The notes: generated from the letters alone by a model not told the origin. Shown: positions 38,367 to 48,635, numbered from the stretch's first letter. The stretch: DNA of 64,000 nt from Trogon surrucura (GCA_020746105.1 CM036617.1:20776037-20840036), one strand, 5' to 3'. Made by a program: numbers and translations.

Positions 38367-38432
38367 TTATATATATTATATATATATATATATATAAAAA
38401 AAAATATGTGTGTGTATATATATATATATATC
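38367..38432. repeat. Compound TA/TG microsatellite
   Basis: TA-rich repeats interrupted by an A8-9 run and a short TGTGTGTG block. It lies about 170 bases upstream of the orphan exon-like frame at 38,602. Confidence 0.95.
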
Positions 38433-39359
38433 TAAAAACCCTCAAGATATTTTATATAAAACCCCTCAAAATATTTTGCCAATAATTTCAAGAAAAAGAA
38501 TTTGGACAAGTTGTTAGTTCAAACAGGTTTATCCATATGGATAACTAATTTTTCTCCATTAAAAAAAGCTTTTCCTTTGTATGGCTCTTTGCTCCCACCA
38601 GTGTTTTCTTTCGTTTCTTGAGCTTGTTGTGTTTCGGTGATAAGATCCATGAATGTGAATCAGTCTCAACATGGTCTTCAGATCGATTTCAGATGTTTGG
38701 CTTGAAAAATCCAGGATATACTCTGCAAATACACCCAGAAGAGTTCATGAACTTATCTCCCTCATATTTTGAATTAGCAGAAGACACAAACATTGAACAC
38801 TTTATTATCTTGACAAGAAAAAAGAAGGGTCAGCTAAAGTAAGAGCTTTGTTCCATTTGATTACTCAGATGGATTCCAACACCAAGGATATTAACATACC
38901 TACTTTTATCAGTCTCATTCTGTGTTGTTGAGATTATTGACTCCATATGTGTTCCTTGTACCTCTTACCTAAGTAGCCTGTACTGACCCCAAGCTTAAGA
39001 GATAATCGACAAACATAATGTACACTTCATCAAATCAGAAATATCTACACTTGATCACGCAGTCACAAAAATGTCTTTCTATTCAAATCAATTGAGTTCT
39101 TTTCAAAGGTATTATTCTATTGTTCAAAGATTACTCATACTTATTGTAGCCTAATTTCATCTTACATTGTCCATAAGGTAGCTTTGCATTTCAAAGAACT
39201 TTGTTTTTGCCAAAATGACTGTGAAATCTTGTGTCACTTAGTTTTCTCTAATTCCTTAGTTTTATTGCCTAAATTTACTCAGAAGAAAGCATCCACTGGT
39301 GCTTTGATTGCTACAAAGCAAAATATGCCCATGGATAAAACAGTAAAATTCTACCTTAA

Positions 39360-39365
39360 TTTATT
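39360..39365 (-). promoter_or_regulatory. SKA3: Candidate SKA3 poly(A) signal
   Basis: AATAAA on the minus strand, about 200 bases past the proposed SKA3 stop codon. It is the first canonical hexamer I found downstream. Confidence 0.5.
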
Positions 39366-39565
39366 ATTTTTTTCTAAAGTTGAGAGGATGCAAACATGCA
39401 ATCAATCATAATATTTGTACTTTGCAATAAAGACAGTCAGATACCATGCCAAAGAACAGTTATTTAGTCAGAGCAATAAGAGCAAGAAGCTGCATGAATT
39501 TCTAAATGCATTAAAACATCTCCATAGCTCCTCCAAATTAAGTTACTTAATCAAGTTTGTAAAAC

Positions 39566-39694
39566 TTAATCATACCTGTTCTCCTTGTTGCAGTAATCAG
39601 TGAAATCACTTTCACATCTTGTAGCATTTCCTGCCTTGGTGCCCATTTCCTTAGCTTTAGAAGAGTCTTCCTTATGATTATACCTGGACAGAAT
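39566..39694 (-). CDS. SKA3: SKA3 coding exon 8, C-terminus
   Basis: Encodes [20 protein letters not shown] and then a tail ending [10 protein letters not shown] and TAA. Human SKA3 ends with the same NKEN. A GTATGA donor lies immediately after AACAG, so splicing to an unseen extra exon is possible; reading on to the stop three codons later is simpler. The acceptor is TTTCGTCTAG|ATT. Confidence 0.8.
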   Translation of the reverse strand: MLSRYNHKEDSSKAKEMGTKAGNATRCESDFTDYCNKENRYD

Positions 39695-42600
39695 CTAGAC
39701 GAAATTAAAAGGTAATAAAAAGAATTATCTAAGAACTCAAAACAGGATTGCAGTTTAACCATTTTTAGTAAGTAGCAGAGAACTTTCTTTCTGAAGAACA
39801 AAATTTGACAGAATGAAGCCCTTTTAATTTTACTACTTTGGTATGAAAACTATTTTGAAAAAAAGAGAAGTATATTAGCTAACCTGTAGAACATCATCTG
39901 GTATCCTTGTTATTTCTGGAGGTGGAGGAGTATTGAGTAACTGGTCATAGTGTTTTATTTTCGGAGGAGAAGGGTCTCCAAAATGTTTAAGATACTCATC
40001 AGAGCTCACAGCAAAGGAAAATTTCTCTTCTGTGTGTTGTTTATCTGTTGCATCATTCTTTGTCACCGACTCAATCTTTTCCCCCTGCTTTACCTGCTGC
40101 AAAAGAAGTATAAAATGCTTTCTGTTAATTTACTTATCTTTGGTATTTAATAAATGTTCTTACAAAATTACCATTAGAAAGATCTACAATAATATAAGGA
40201 AAGTAGTCCTGGAAAGGAATCCTAAACTCAAGTTTGAGAAACTGCTTGGTAAAAAAAGCGTGTGCAAATGCACAGAATGGCTACATACTACCTTAGCTTC
40301 TGTTTTTAGCCATCTTGTTTCAAAATCTGGAAACCCTGGTGTTCCTGCATGACTGGGAGGAGGCAGTTTGTTTGTCTCTGGTGACCTTGCTCTGGAAGGG
40401 GTTTTCACATCAGGAGTACAGAACACAAGTACCATAGGAGAAGCCATCCAGTCAGCTGCTGAAAGTGAGGGAGTGGGGATAAAAATAATTTATACATACA
40501 CACACACACATACACATACATAAATACTATCAGCTGTGGTGCCCAGTTTAGTTTTCTAATTCTACTAGCTTTTCCTAGATTTGCATATTCTAAAACACCT
40601 GTATCCTTTTGGCTGATATTCTTTGTATTAAGAACCATGCAAATTACAGAATTCCATTAGTGGCAAATGCAAATATAAAAAAGTAATAAATCTAGTCCCA
40701 CTATTGAATAAAACTCAAAAAGCCCAACTTAAATGAACACATTGCTTTAGCTTCTCATATATTCAAGTGTCACTGTTTGTCCCAAGATCTTCACACATTT
40801 TCAGGAGAGTATTACATCTCCTCTCAGAGATGTTTTAGCACTCCTCTTGAAAGACCTAAGTAACTGTCTGGTTAGTCTCTTTCAAAGCAGTTTCTTTCCT
40901 ATCTTTAAATAGATCCAATGAGTATTTTCAGGGGGGAAAAAAAAAAAAAAAACAAAACAGGCTAAGTTGACAAAACAGTATTTTTATTTCAAGTAAGTTG
41001 CAGTTACAAAAGGATGGATCCCTCTGCATAATTCTAAGTGAATAGGGGTAGAAACTCTCCCATAGAAGCCACCAGCATGTCATTTTCTAGACATTTAGTA
41101 CTCATACAATGACTGGGCCTGAATTAACTATATTTAACAAGGAACACAGTATAAAAGTTTACAATGCATTTATATGTTCATTATGTAAAAAAAAAGAAAA
41201 AAAAATGTATTTTCATTTCACATCTTTTTAACTTACCTTTCTCAGCTGTTATTTTTAGTTTTGGCCCAGGAGTAACTATGATTTCATTTCTGGATGTCAT
41301 TTTGAGTACACTCAATTCATCATCATCTTTTTTAACCAACCTGAAACCCAAACCCCTCAATTAGAGCTCTCAAATAATATTAAAAAGATACAATTAGAGC
41401 AATACTGTCAAGCAGATCACTTCTCTAGTATCTGTTCATCAACACGCAAGTCAAAAAATTTGTTTCCTCAAAGACGACTTTTTTACAGAGTTTCTCATCT
41501 GGGATTCTATTGCAGCAATTTGCAGCACACAAATGTTCAGCCCACCCACAAACTGTCAAATACACTGAGATTTCAACCCGAGGCATAACTTGGATGAAAA
41601 CAAACAAAACGAAACAATTAAAAAAAATGTGCCCAGGGTAGGATCAATTTTCTTTGTCTCAGATGATTGATTCTGTGTTAGGGGTATAGTCTGTTTTATT
41701 CTGAATTATCTCTTGCCTACAAAACTCTAAATGAGGAAATCTTTTTTGCTCTTCACCTGCTAATGTTATTACAAAAACAAAAAGATTTTTAATTTTTAAG
41801 TTTGAATAGGATTAAGTTAATCACTAGCTGGCTTAAGAGTGAAAAACCATTTAATATTAATTTCACAAAAACTGGAATCTGATTTTTTTTTCATATCTAA
41901 GATATTCTAGTGTAAGGAGGGTGTAGGTAGTTGAAAGACAATATCAGACAAAAAGCATAAGCTTACCTAAACTCTATACAAAAATTGTGTCTGTAAGAAA
42001 ATATTTTAAATGCTTAAAAAAAGTTACCATAACCATGAGAACTGGATCTAGAGCTTCTCTACAAAAACTCTAAGCTTAAAAAAAATTCATTTGAGGCAGT
42101 ATATTTTAGTTAGATGAATCTCAAATTTTGAGCTAAAAAAAAATTACGTAATTTTACAAGTCAGTTTTGCCTTGGAAATATTATAGATATCTGAAACTTT
42201 TTAAAGAAGAAGGATGATAGCAGCAAGAAATTAGTAGAGCAAGAAGAAATCACAGAAAATTCAGTTGAGAAACAATCTGAACTTAAGTAATTTACTCACT
42301 TCTTGCTTGTCGGAGCCGTTTTACGCATAAGTGACATCGTATAGTCTTCATTCATACACATGGTATGTTCACTAATGCCAAAGTGTTCAAGTTTCGGTGT
42401 TACACACTCATAATCATCCATCTTCAGCTTGCATTTTGGCGTTTTGGGCAAAATAGAGGGGATCTGTGTTTTTAGTGGAGTCCTGTTCTGATATGCATTT
42501 GTTGCGTGTTGTCCTTTCACTGCACTCCAGGGCCTGGAGAAAGCGTAGTGTGAAAGGCCAAAATCGGAGAGCTGGGGGTGATGCAGCGAGTCTTTGGGCA

Positions 42601-45600
42601 CCGGTGGCTTCTCAGTAGAAGCTGGAGGATGAGGTACATCATCTGCTTTTTCTCCATCACACTTGTTCTGGACAGGCATCACTGAACCACTGTTAACTTC
42701 TTCCTTCTCTTCTGTTTGAGAAAAGTGTTAACAATAACAATAAAAAAGTCAGAAGTTTATACTCCCCTTCTTCAAAATTTATTGTGAAAAAGAGATTCCT
42801 TCTTTAATTTTAAACCACTGAACCTGAAGCTACAACAGATATCAAAAGCCCAGATCAGGCTAAGCTATATTTATAATATAGGTCACATATTTACGGAATT
42901 TGACTTTGCTGGTAAATATTATTTCTAGAAAAAAAAAAAATTGAAAGATTTTTTACACAAGTGTGATTTAACAGAATTCATCTCCCTGAATGGAGCAGGC
43001 AGGAAGCGCTAATCTTAAACAGACTTTTTTTTCAGTGCAAGTGTGGAAACTCATAAAACATGTACAACATAAATGACAATGAAAAAATTTGCATAAAACT
43101 GAAAATGTTTATTGGGAAACGGCAAAGGTTGCACACAGTACTAGAATGCTTACTCTTCTGAAAAACAGTGCTGAAGAAAGTTTATCAAACAGCAACTGAA
43201 AACTTACAAAAGAGGGTAACTTTTTCATTAACAAGAATCCACTGCAGAAATAAGCAAACATGTAACTTGCACATTTCTGTAGTTAAACTGGAACACCCCA
43301 AAATATTTGTGAATTTTTGTGTGATTTAAGTAGCAGTGGGGAAAAAAAATCTGTTTAAAATAATATGGCATCCTGCAGAGGCATCCCCTTTTTATGTATG
43401 TCGGTATTACCTATTCAGACACACTTAGCTTTAAAATACATCTAAACAAACAAGTTAACTTTGTAGCTTGCTTTGGAGTTTTCTCTAAAGGCAGAGAGAT
43501 AACAGGAAGGAAGATATTATAAAATGAGAGCCTTCTGCCATACCTTTGTAAACCTGTTCAGGCAGCTTAACTTGGAGTTGGATATGGTCCATGGCCACAA
43601 TTTTGTTTTATGTAACAACTGGACAATGCTTGGGGCAGGCTGAGGTGTGTCCTGCCAAAGGCTTCTTGACGACTGATTGGGCCCTTGGTACCAAATGAGG
43701 TACGTGCAGAACCAGGAGCTGTGGTACCATAAATTCATTTGGCACACCTGGATTTTTCACACAGGTGCATATGTACTTTCTAACTGGATTAAGGATCTAC
43801 TTCCCCTCCAAAGATCAAGCTACTACTGCTTGCCATGTGTCACCTAATCGCTGCACGTGCTTCTTTGTCCCGTTTGTGCTGTAGAGCACATTATTTTAAG
43901 ATTTTTAATAAGGTGATTTAAGTTAACGGAACCATCACATACAAATACAAACTAATTTAGATGTATCTACAATAGTTTCCCATGCATGAGAAGCTGAAGC
44001 AACGTAATTCTGTGAGTTATGAAAACATGTTTGCTAACATGTCTGCTGAATATAACCATTACTGGAGAAAAAAAACATACCACATAGATCTCCTGGCATG
44101 CATTTAAGTTACTATCACTAAGGTTTTGTATTTTGGTTTATTCTTAGGGCACCAAACACAACAGAATCTCTTATCCTCTGGATATTATTATAAAACAAAT
44201 AACATAGAGGAGGTGTCCTGGGTTTAGCTAAAAATCCAGTCCTGTTTAGTGAGTTTTACTTTCCAGTTTAGTGTCTTCTAAAAGGCTGCACGTTCTGAAG
44301 TCAGCAGCATGTTTTTGCAGACAGTGTGTGCTACCGGCAGTGATAACACCTGATGTTTACAGTCACTGCCTGAGACAGGTGTGCAGAAAGGCTCTTGCTG
44401 ATACTTATTCCTATGGTGACCAAGGCCACTGCTGGCTCTGGTGTGCCACGCTGGGGGTGCTGGGTAGTAAGAGGGATCACAAGGAAGTAAAAGGTTGCAC
44501 CTCCGGGGGGTAATAGACAGGACAGGTGACCAACGAGGGTATTCCATCCCATATATGTCATATTTAGTATAAATTGAGTGATCACTAGAGTTTCGTCCCT
44601 TTTTTGTTTGTCCCTTTTCGGCCCCTTTTGGTGGTCCCTTCTGCTCTTTTGTTCGCCCTTTTTTCCTGCAACGGCCGGTGTCCAGAGAGGACTCCATCTG
44701 ACCTCCTGCTTTTGATCCGGATCCTGAGTTCCCGAATCCAGCTCCCTGTATCCAGCTCCCGCCACCGCTGAGCCTGGGGTTTCCCCAGTGCCTCCTGCTC
44801 TGCAGCACCAGTGGGGATTTCTATCGGGGGAGGGAGTCGGGTTTGATATCGGGCTACTATTTATAGTTGTATATAGTTCTTTACTTTTATCTTTTTACCA
44901 TTATTTCTATTATTTTCATTAAAGCTGTTCTAGTTTTTTCTTCTCTCATCCGTAAGTCTCTCTGCCTCACTCCCTTTTCTCTTCCCGTTTTGGGGGGGGA
45001 AGAGGGGGTTAGAGAGTGTCTGTCCGTGTCAGTGGCCGGCCCAGCCCTAACCCGTGACAGGAGGTTCTGAGCAATCTGTTCAAGTTAAGCATGCCCCTGC
45101 TTCCTGCCAGGGGCGGTTGGACTAAATGACTTTAAATGTCCCTTCCAGCCCAACACATTCTATAATTCTATGACCTCTTTGTTAATAGAAATATACATAT
45201 AGCTAAAGAGAAACATTTTTAGAAAGTTACATTTGTCTTCACATACTGTATTGCCAAGAAATTTTACCTGTAGAGTCTTCGACATGTGGTTTGTAGCCAT
45301 ACTTCTGGAACAGTTCTCTTATTCTCCCAAGATCTGCAGCATTTTTCTGCATCAATATTTCATTTGCCTTGATAAACTCATTAATTGCTTGTTTTTCAGA
45401 GTAACTCTTACCAAGACTGGCATTAATATCTTCCTTTGGGGGTGGAAGTGAGGAGGAAAACACAGAAATATTTGTTTTCAAGTCACCACATGGCAGTTGT
45501 TTATACACAAAGTGTTTTGAGAACAAGTACCGAACTTCAGTTCAGATAAGGATAAGCAGCAAATTTAGGTCTTATCTATACCTGAAAACTAGGTTACGAA

Positions 45601-48322
45601 ATATCAGGAACATATAGGGCATGAGAGTACAAAAATTTACAAAAGTTAAACTAAGATAACAGTTCACAGTATGATAACTATTACTGGTAACTTCTCAAAC
45701 AAAAATGTATGCTTTTACTACACAAAAATAGGAGGTAGTAGCAATTAGTTTGGACTACTACTCCCCACGTATAAAGAATTAGTGTGGAGCAGATGGTAAA
45801 CCTCAAGTTTGTATCCCATCTTACCTCCCAACTACTTCTACACTTGCTCATTTCTATAGCTCACTTTTCCTACTTCTGTTAAAGAAATAAAGAACATTCT
45901 TCACAAATTTAACTCAACAGCTGAAGGTACTGAAACTTCTGTGAGGATTTTCTTTATGGTAAGTGCCAGTCACTGAACACAAACAATTGTAACTCTTCTC
46001 TAGGCAGCTGCTGCTGCTCCTGAATCATTCTCCCCTATACCTACACCTTGGCACAGCTACAACATCCCCGTTACCTTTGTCCCCTGTTGATTCAAGTGAC
46101 AACAATGATGGCAAACTAATAAATACTGCTAAATCTACTTTAAGTCACCCAGAAGTTTTTGGGCACTGCCCTGACATCCACAGACATCATGAGGTCTTAA
46201 AAACTAAATGAATAGCATAAGGGTCAGAACAGCTGACTAATGAAGCTGTATGGTGGCTTAGTGATAAAAAGTTTATGGAAAACCCACAATCTTTAAAGAA
46301 GGAAGCAAGTTAAGACATTACCTTCACAGTCCTAATTTCACAATGGAGGTCATGTAAGACTCTCATTGGAGGTTCATCTTCAGAGTCTTTGATACACGTG
46401 TTCAGAGAAAAGAGTTGGGAAAGAAAAAAGGGGAATTAGTATTTTAGCATGCAAGTACATTTTACACCAGAATCACAGAACAGTTTGGGTTGGAAAGGAC
46501 CTTAAATGTCATCTAGTTCCAACCACCCTGCCATGGGCAGGGACGCCTCCCACTAGACCCGGTTGCTCAAAGCCCTGTCCAATGTGGCCTTGAACACTTC
46601 CAGGGATGGGGCATCCACAACTTCTCTGGACCACCTGTTCCAGTACCTCACTACCCTCAGAGTAAAGAACTTCTTCCTAACGTCTAATCTAAATCTACCC
46701 TGCTCCAGTTTAAAGCTGTTGCCCCTTGTCCTATTGCTACACACCGTTGCAAACAGTCCCTCCCCAGCTTTCCCATAGCTCTCCTTTAAGTACTGTAAAG
46801 CTGCTGTAAGGTGTCCCTGAAGCTTTCTCTTCTCCAGGCTGAACAATTCCAAGTCTCTCATCCTGTCCTTGTAGGAGAAGCGCTTCAGCTCCTTGATCAT
46901 TTTTGTGACCCTCCTCTGAACCTGCTCCAACAGGTCCATGTCCTTTTTGTGTTGCGGGCTCCAGAGCTGGATGCAGTAATATTTATTATTATTTCAAGTT
47001 TATTATTATTTCATGTAATCTCCTACACTAGAGATGGAGTCACATGTTAGAGAAAGAGTCAAGACAGAGAAAACCAGAGAGAAACTAGTTCACATCGGGT
47101 ATCTTGAACAGCACGAGACTGCAGTTTGCACAGTGTATTAAACTGCAGGGGAACTGCACAGGCTTCTATTTTACTGTTGCAGCTAATACTGTAAAAATTT
47201 ACATATAGCAGATGTTGGTACAACAGGTAGGTACCTGGACTATCAAGGATTATTTATGCTAAATTTTTATCCTTAAATAGCCTAAACTGGAAATAATAAT
47301 AAACATTTAAAAAGTGATATTGACACTACTGGAAAACATATAATCAAAAAACCCTGAATTCTTCCACCTTCTTTGCACATGGGCAATGTTAGTACTGTTC
47401 ACTTAGACGTGTAGCAGTCATGACTGCTATGTGACAAGGCACAGCACAGCAATAAATCCAATCAGAAGCTTGATCTATCTGTGCAGAGAGAGAACAAACC
47501 CTACAAATGTATTTCCCTGTCTCAATGCATGCAAAGAGTTTGTTTATATATATATATATATAAAACGTCTGTCACCATAATGATAAACATTCTTTGGAAC
47601 CATTCTGATGGTAGATGTAAGAACAGGAGTGAGCCTGTCAGTACCTCAGCACTTCTGTTTCCAACCAATTTAAAAACAAAAAAAAAGGATGCCACAAGAC
47701 TTTGCTGCCAGCCTGTGTGGCTGGTGTTTAGTATTGCTAACCCACCAGGGCGGGAATGGGACTCCTCATTCATCCCGTTTCCTCTCATGATAAAAGCTCA
47801 CCTTCGCCCTCACGAAGGAGCTCAAGGAGACAATGATAAGAGGGGGAGCCCAAATAACTGCCTGCCCAGCTACTCCCGGGCACAGTCCCAGGCCCATCAG
47901 TACCCCAGAGGCCCATCTCCGCACGCCCAGAACAGCACAAGGGCACAAAGGCAGACGGGAACGCAACCCAGCGGTTCCCCGAGAACAACCACCCCCTCTG
48001 GGCTACCCCAGCAGAGCCTTCAGCCCTGGTTCACGTCCCAGGTGTGATACCCATCACCACGAATCACCGGGAGAAACTTTCCAGCTCACCTTCGGGACCC
48101 GGGGCCTTCCTGCCTGGGGGCGGGAGGGGCTCATCAGCGGGAGACCCGGGGCAGGGCTGCGGCCCCACGAGCGGGAGAGGCCGCGGCCAGCGAGGGGAGG
48201 AGGCGAGGCCCGCGCTTACCCGTGTCCTCTCCGCGCAGGGCGCGTTCGAGCTGCTGCGACTCCTTCTCCAGCGTCAGGGCCAAGGCGCGCAGTTTGCCGA
48301 AGACGTTCCTGGACGCCTCCAT
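39566..48322 (-). CDS. SKA3: SKA3: spindle and kinetochore-associated protein 3, eight coding exons
   Basis: The exons, in transcript order, are 48,322-48,220; 46,386-46,322; 45,433-45,268; 42,711-42,300; 41,340-41,237; 40,455-40,292 (or from 40,458); 40,093-39,884 (or from 40,096); 39,694-39,566. They join in frame into about 450 aa; human SKA3 is 412. SKA3 pairs with SKA1 and SKA2 in the outer-kinetochore Ska complex, which tracks microtubules and binds NDC80 after CDK1 phosphorylation. Visible evidence is an N-terminal coiled-coil half ([20 protein letters not shown], then [34 protein letters not shown]), a conserved middle ([45 protein letters not shown]), the [14 protein letters not shown] block and the C-terminal [19 protein letters not shown]. 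The start is the only Met before [11 protein letters not shown] and lies in the CpG island shared with MRPL57. Intron 3 carries an ERVL-like LTR and intron 1 a CR1 copy. Confidence 0.93.
39884..40093 (-). CDS. SKA3: SKA3 coding exon 7
   Basis: Encodes (Q)[20 protein letters not shown] through DDVLQ and contains [17 protein letters not shown]. The acceptor is a tandem GCAGCAG, so an extra Gln codon from 40,096 is possible. The donor CAG|GTTAGC is weak. Confidence 0.92.
40292..40455 (-). CDS. SKA3: SKA3 coding exon 6
   Basis: Encodes (A)[20 protein letters not shown] through WLKTEAK. The acceptor TTTCAGCAG is another NAG-NAG tandem; use of the first AG (exon from 40,458) adds one Ala. The donor is AAG|GTAGTA. 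Confidence 0.92.
40495..40522. repeat. CA-rich microsatellite in SKA3 intron 5
   Basis: (CA)n with TACA interruptions, about 35 bases upstream of the exon 6 acceptor in transcript direction. It reads as a TG/TATG repeat in the pre-mRNA. Confidence 0.92.
41237..41340 (-). CDS. SKA3: SKA3 coding exon 5
   Basis: Encodes [20 protein letters not shown] and then [14 protein letters not shown]. Phases match both neighbours (AA|G in, AAAG|CT out). The acceptor is GGGTTTCAG and the donor AAAG|GTAAGT. The sequence is poorly conserved with human except for the TP motif. Confidence 0.88.
42300..42711 (-). CDS. SKA3: SKA3 coding exon 4, largest exon
   Basis: 412 bases. It starts [20 protein letters not shown] and includes [20 protein letters not shown] and the best conserved core from [20 protein letters not shown] through [13 protein letters not shown]. 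The acceptor is TTCTCAAACAG and the donor AAGAA|GTGAGT. The apparent stop just after is intronic. Confidence 0.94.
44214..45059 (+). mobile_element. Solo LTR, ERVL-like family, copy 2 (+ sense)
   Basis: Complete 846-bp LTR with TGTC...GACA ends (TGTCCTGGGTTTAGCT at the left, CCCTAACCCGTGACA at the right) and a perfect 5-bp target duplication GGAGG (44,209-44,213 and 45,060-45,064). A TATTTATA box lies at 44,858-44,865 and an ATTAAA poly(A) signal at 44,918-44,923, so the element reads rightward. It sits in SKA3 intron 3, antisense to the gene. No internal viral genes adjoin it. It is longer than copy 1 mainly because of a pyrimidine-rich block at about 44,598-44,672. Confidence 0.93.
45065..45172 (+). 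mobile_element. CR1 tail directly abutting LTR copy 2
   Basis: TTCTGAGCAATCTGTTCAAG, CCCTGCTTCCTGCCAGGGGC, AATGTCCCTTCCAGCCCAAC and the tail ATTCTATAATTCTATGA. Its 5' end coincides with the LTR target duplication, so the LTR may have landed at or in this CR1. Upstream of the LTR I could not recognise more CR1. Confidence 0.85.
45268..45433 (-). CDS. SKA3: SKA3 coding exon 3
   Basis: Encodes [40 protein letters not shown] and [15 protein letters not shown]. The charged heptad-like pattern fits the Ska coiled coil, and the FQKYGY motif is shared with human. The acceptor is CACCCCCAAAG and the donor ACAG|GTAAAA. Confidence 0.94.
46322..46386 (-). CDS. SKA3: SKA3 coding exon 2
   Basis: A 65-base exon giving (D)[20 protein letters not shown] and K. 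It corresponds to the human segment with PMRILYDLHSEV. The acceptor is GTATCAAAG and the donor AAG|GTAATG. Adding exon 1 gives exactly 56 codons. Confidence 0.9.
46471..46977 (-). mobile_element. CR1 LINE fragment in SKA3 intron 1 with ORF2 C-terminal remnant
   Basis: Same orientation as SKA3. The tail complement starts at 46,471 (AATCACAGAACAGTTTGGGT). A continuous minus frame of 128 codons remains ([20 protein letters not shown], then [20 protein letters not shown] and further), the typical end of CR1 ORF2. It is truncated 5' near 46,977, where a duplicated TTTATTATTATTTCA begins. Confidence 0.93.
47545..47562. repeat. Short (TA)9 microsatellite in SKA3 intron 1
   Basis: Uninterrupted TA repeat. 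Confidence 0.9.
48220..48322 (-). CDS. SKA3: SKA3 coding exon 1
   Basis: Encodes [34 protein letters not shown] and the first base of Asp. The donor is ACGG|GTAAGC. It corresponds to the start of human SKA3 (FCGKLRSLASTL). Confidence 0.93.
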
Positions 48323-48486
48323 CGCCGGCGGCGCCCCCCCGGGTCACAGGGCACGGCCGTTAGCGGCCGGGCGCGAGCGGCTCCAGCGGCGCGCGGGGCC
48401 GATGAGCGCCCGCCGCCGGCTTCGAACCGCGCGCAGCGCGAGCCCCATTGGCGCCGCCGGGCCCCGCCCTCCCGCTGGCGGCCGGC

Positions 48487-48496
48487 TCTCGCGAGA
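48487..48496. promoter_or_regulatory. TCTCGCGAGA promoter palindrome
   Basis: Exact copy of the motif also found upstream of SAP18. It lies between the divergent SKA3 and MRPL57 starts, the classic setting for this element. Confidence 0.85.
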
Positions 48497-48519
48497 CACG
48501 GCGCTCGCCGCCGCCCGGC

Positions 48520-48565
48520 GCCATCTTGCTTCTCGCCGCGGAGGCTGGAGCTGTCGGCGGAGTCG
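48520..48565 (+). other. MRPL57: MRPL57 non-coding first exon (inferred)
   Basis: A short 5' UTR exon is inferred from the strong donor GGAGTCG|GTGAGCG at 48,566, just downstream of CCATCTTGCTTCTCGCCGCG, a pyrimidine-rich start typical of translation and ribosomal genes. The upstream limit is a guess. Confidence 0.55.
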
Positions 48566-48614
48566 GTGAGCGAAGGCGGCGGGGAGGGGCCCGTTAGTTC
48601 CCGGGCTCGGAGCG

Positions 48615-48635
48615 CTGCTGCTGCTGCTGCTGCTG
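48615..48635 (+). repeat. (CTG)7 trinucleotide repeat
   Basis: Seven uninterrupted CTG units in the inferred first intron of MRPL57, inside the CpG island. Confidence 0.95.

Larger units (their letters stand above)
28095..39355. other. Intergenic spacer between the 3' ends of SAP18 and SKA3
   Basis: No recognised gene. The longest frame (28,604-29,128, +) has no recognisable homology. One splice-flanked open frame at 38,602-38,838 (+) is reported as a finding. There are a few short direct repeats (32,396; 38,437) and a compound TA/TG microsatellite (38,367). No CR1 or LTR copy was recognised in this interval, which is low for the window. Confidence 0.6.
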
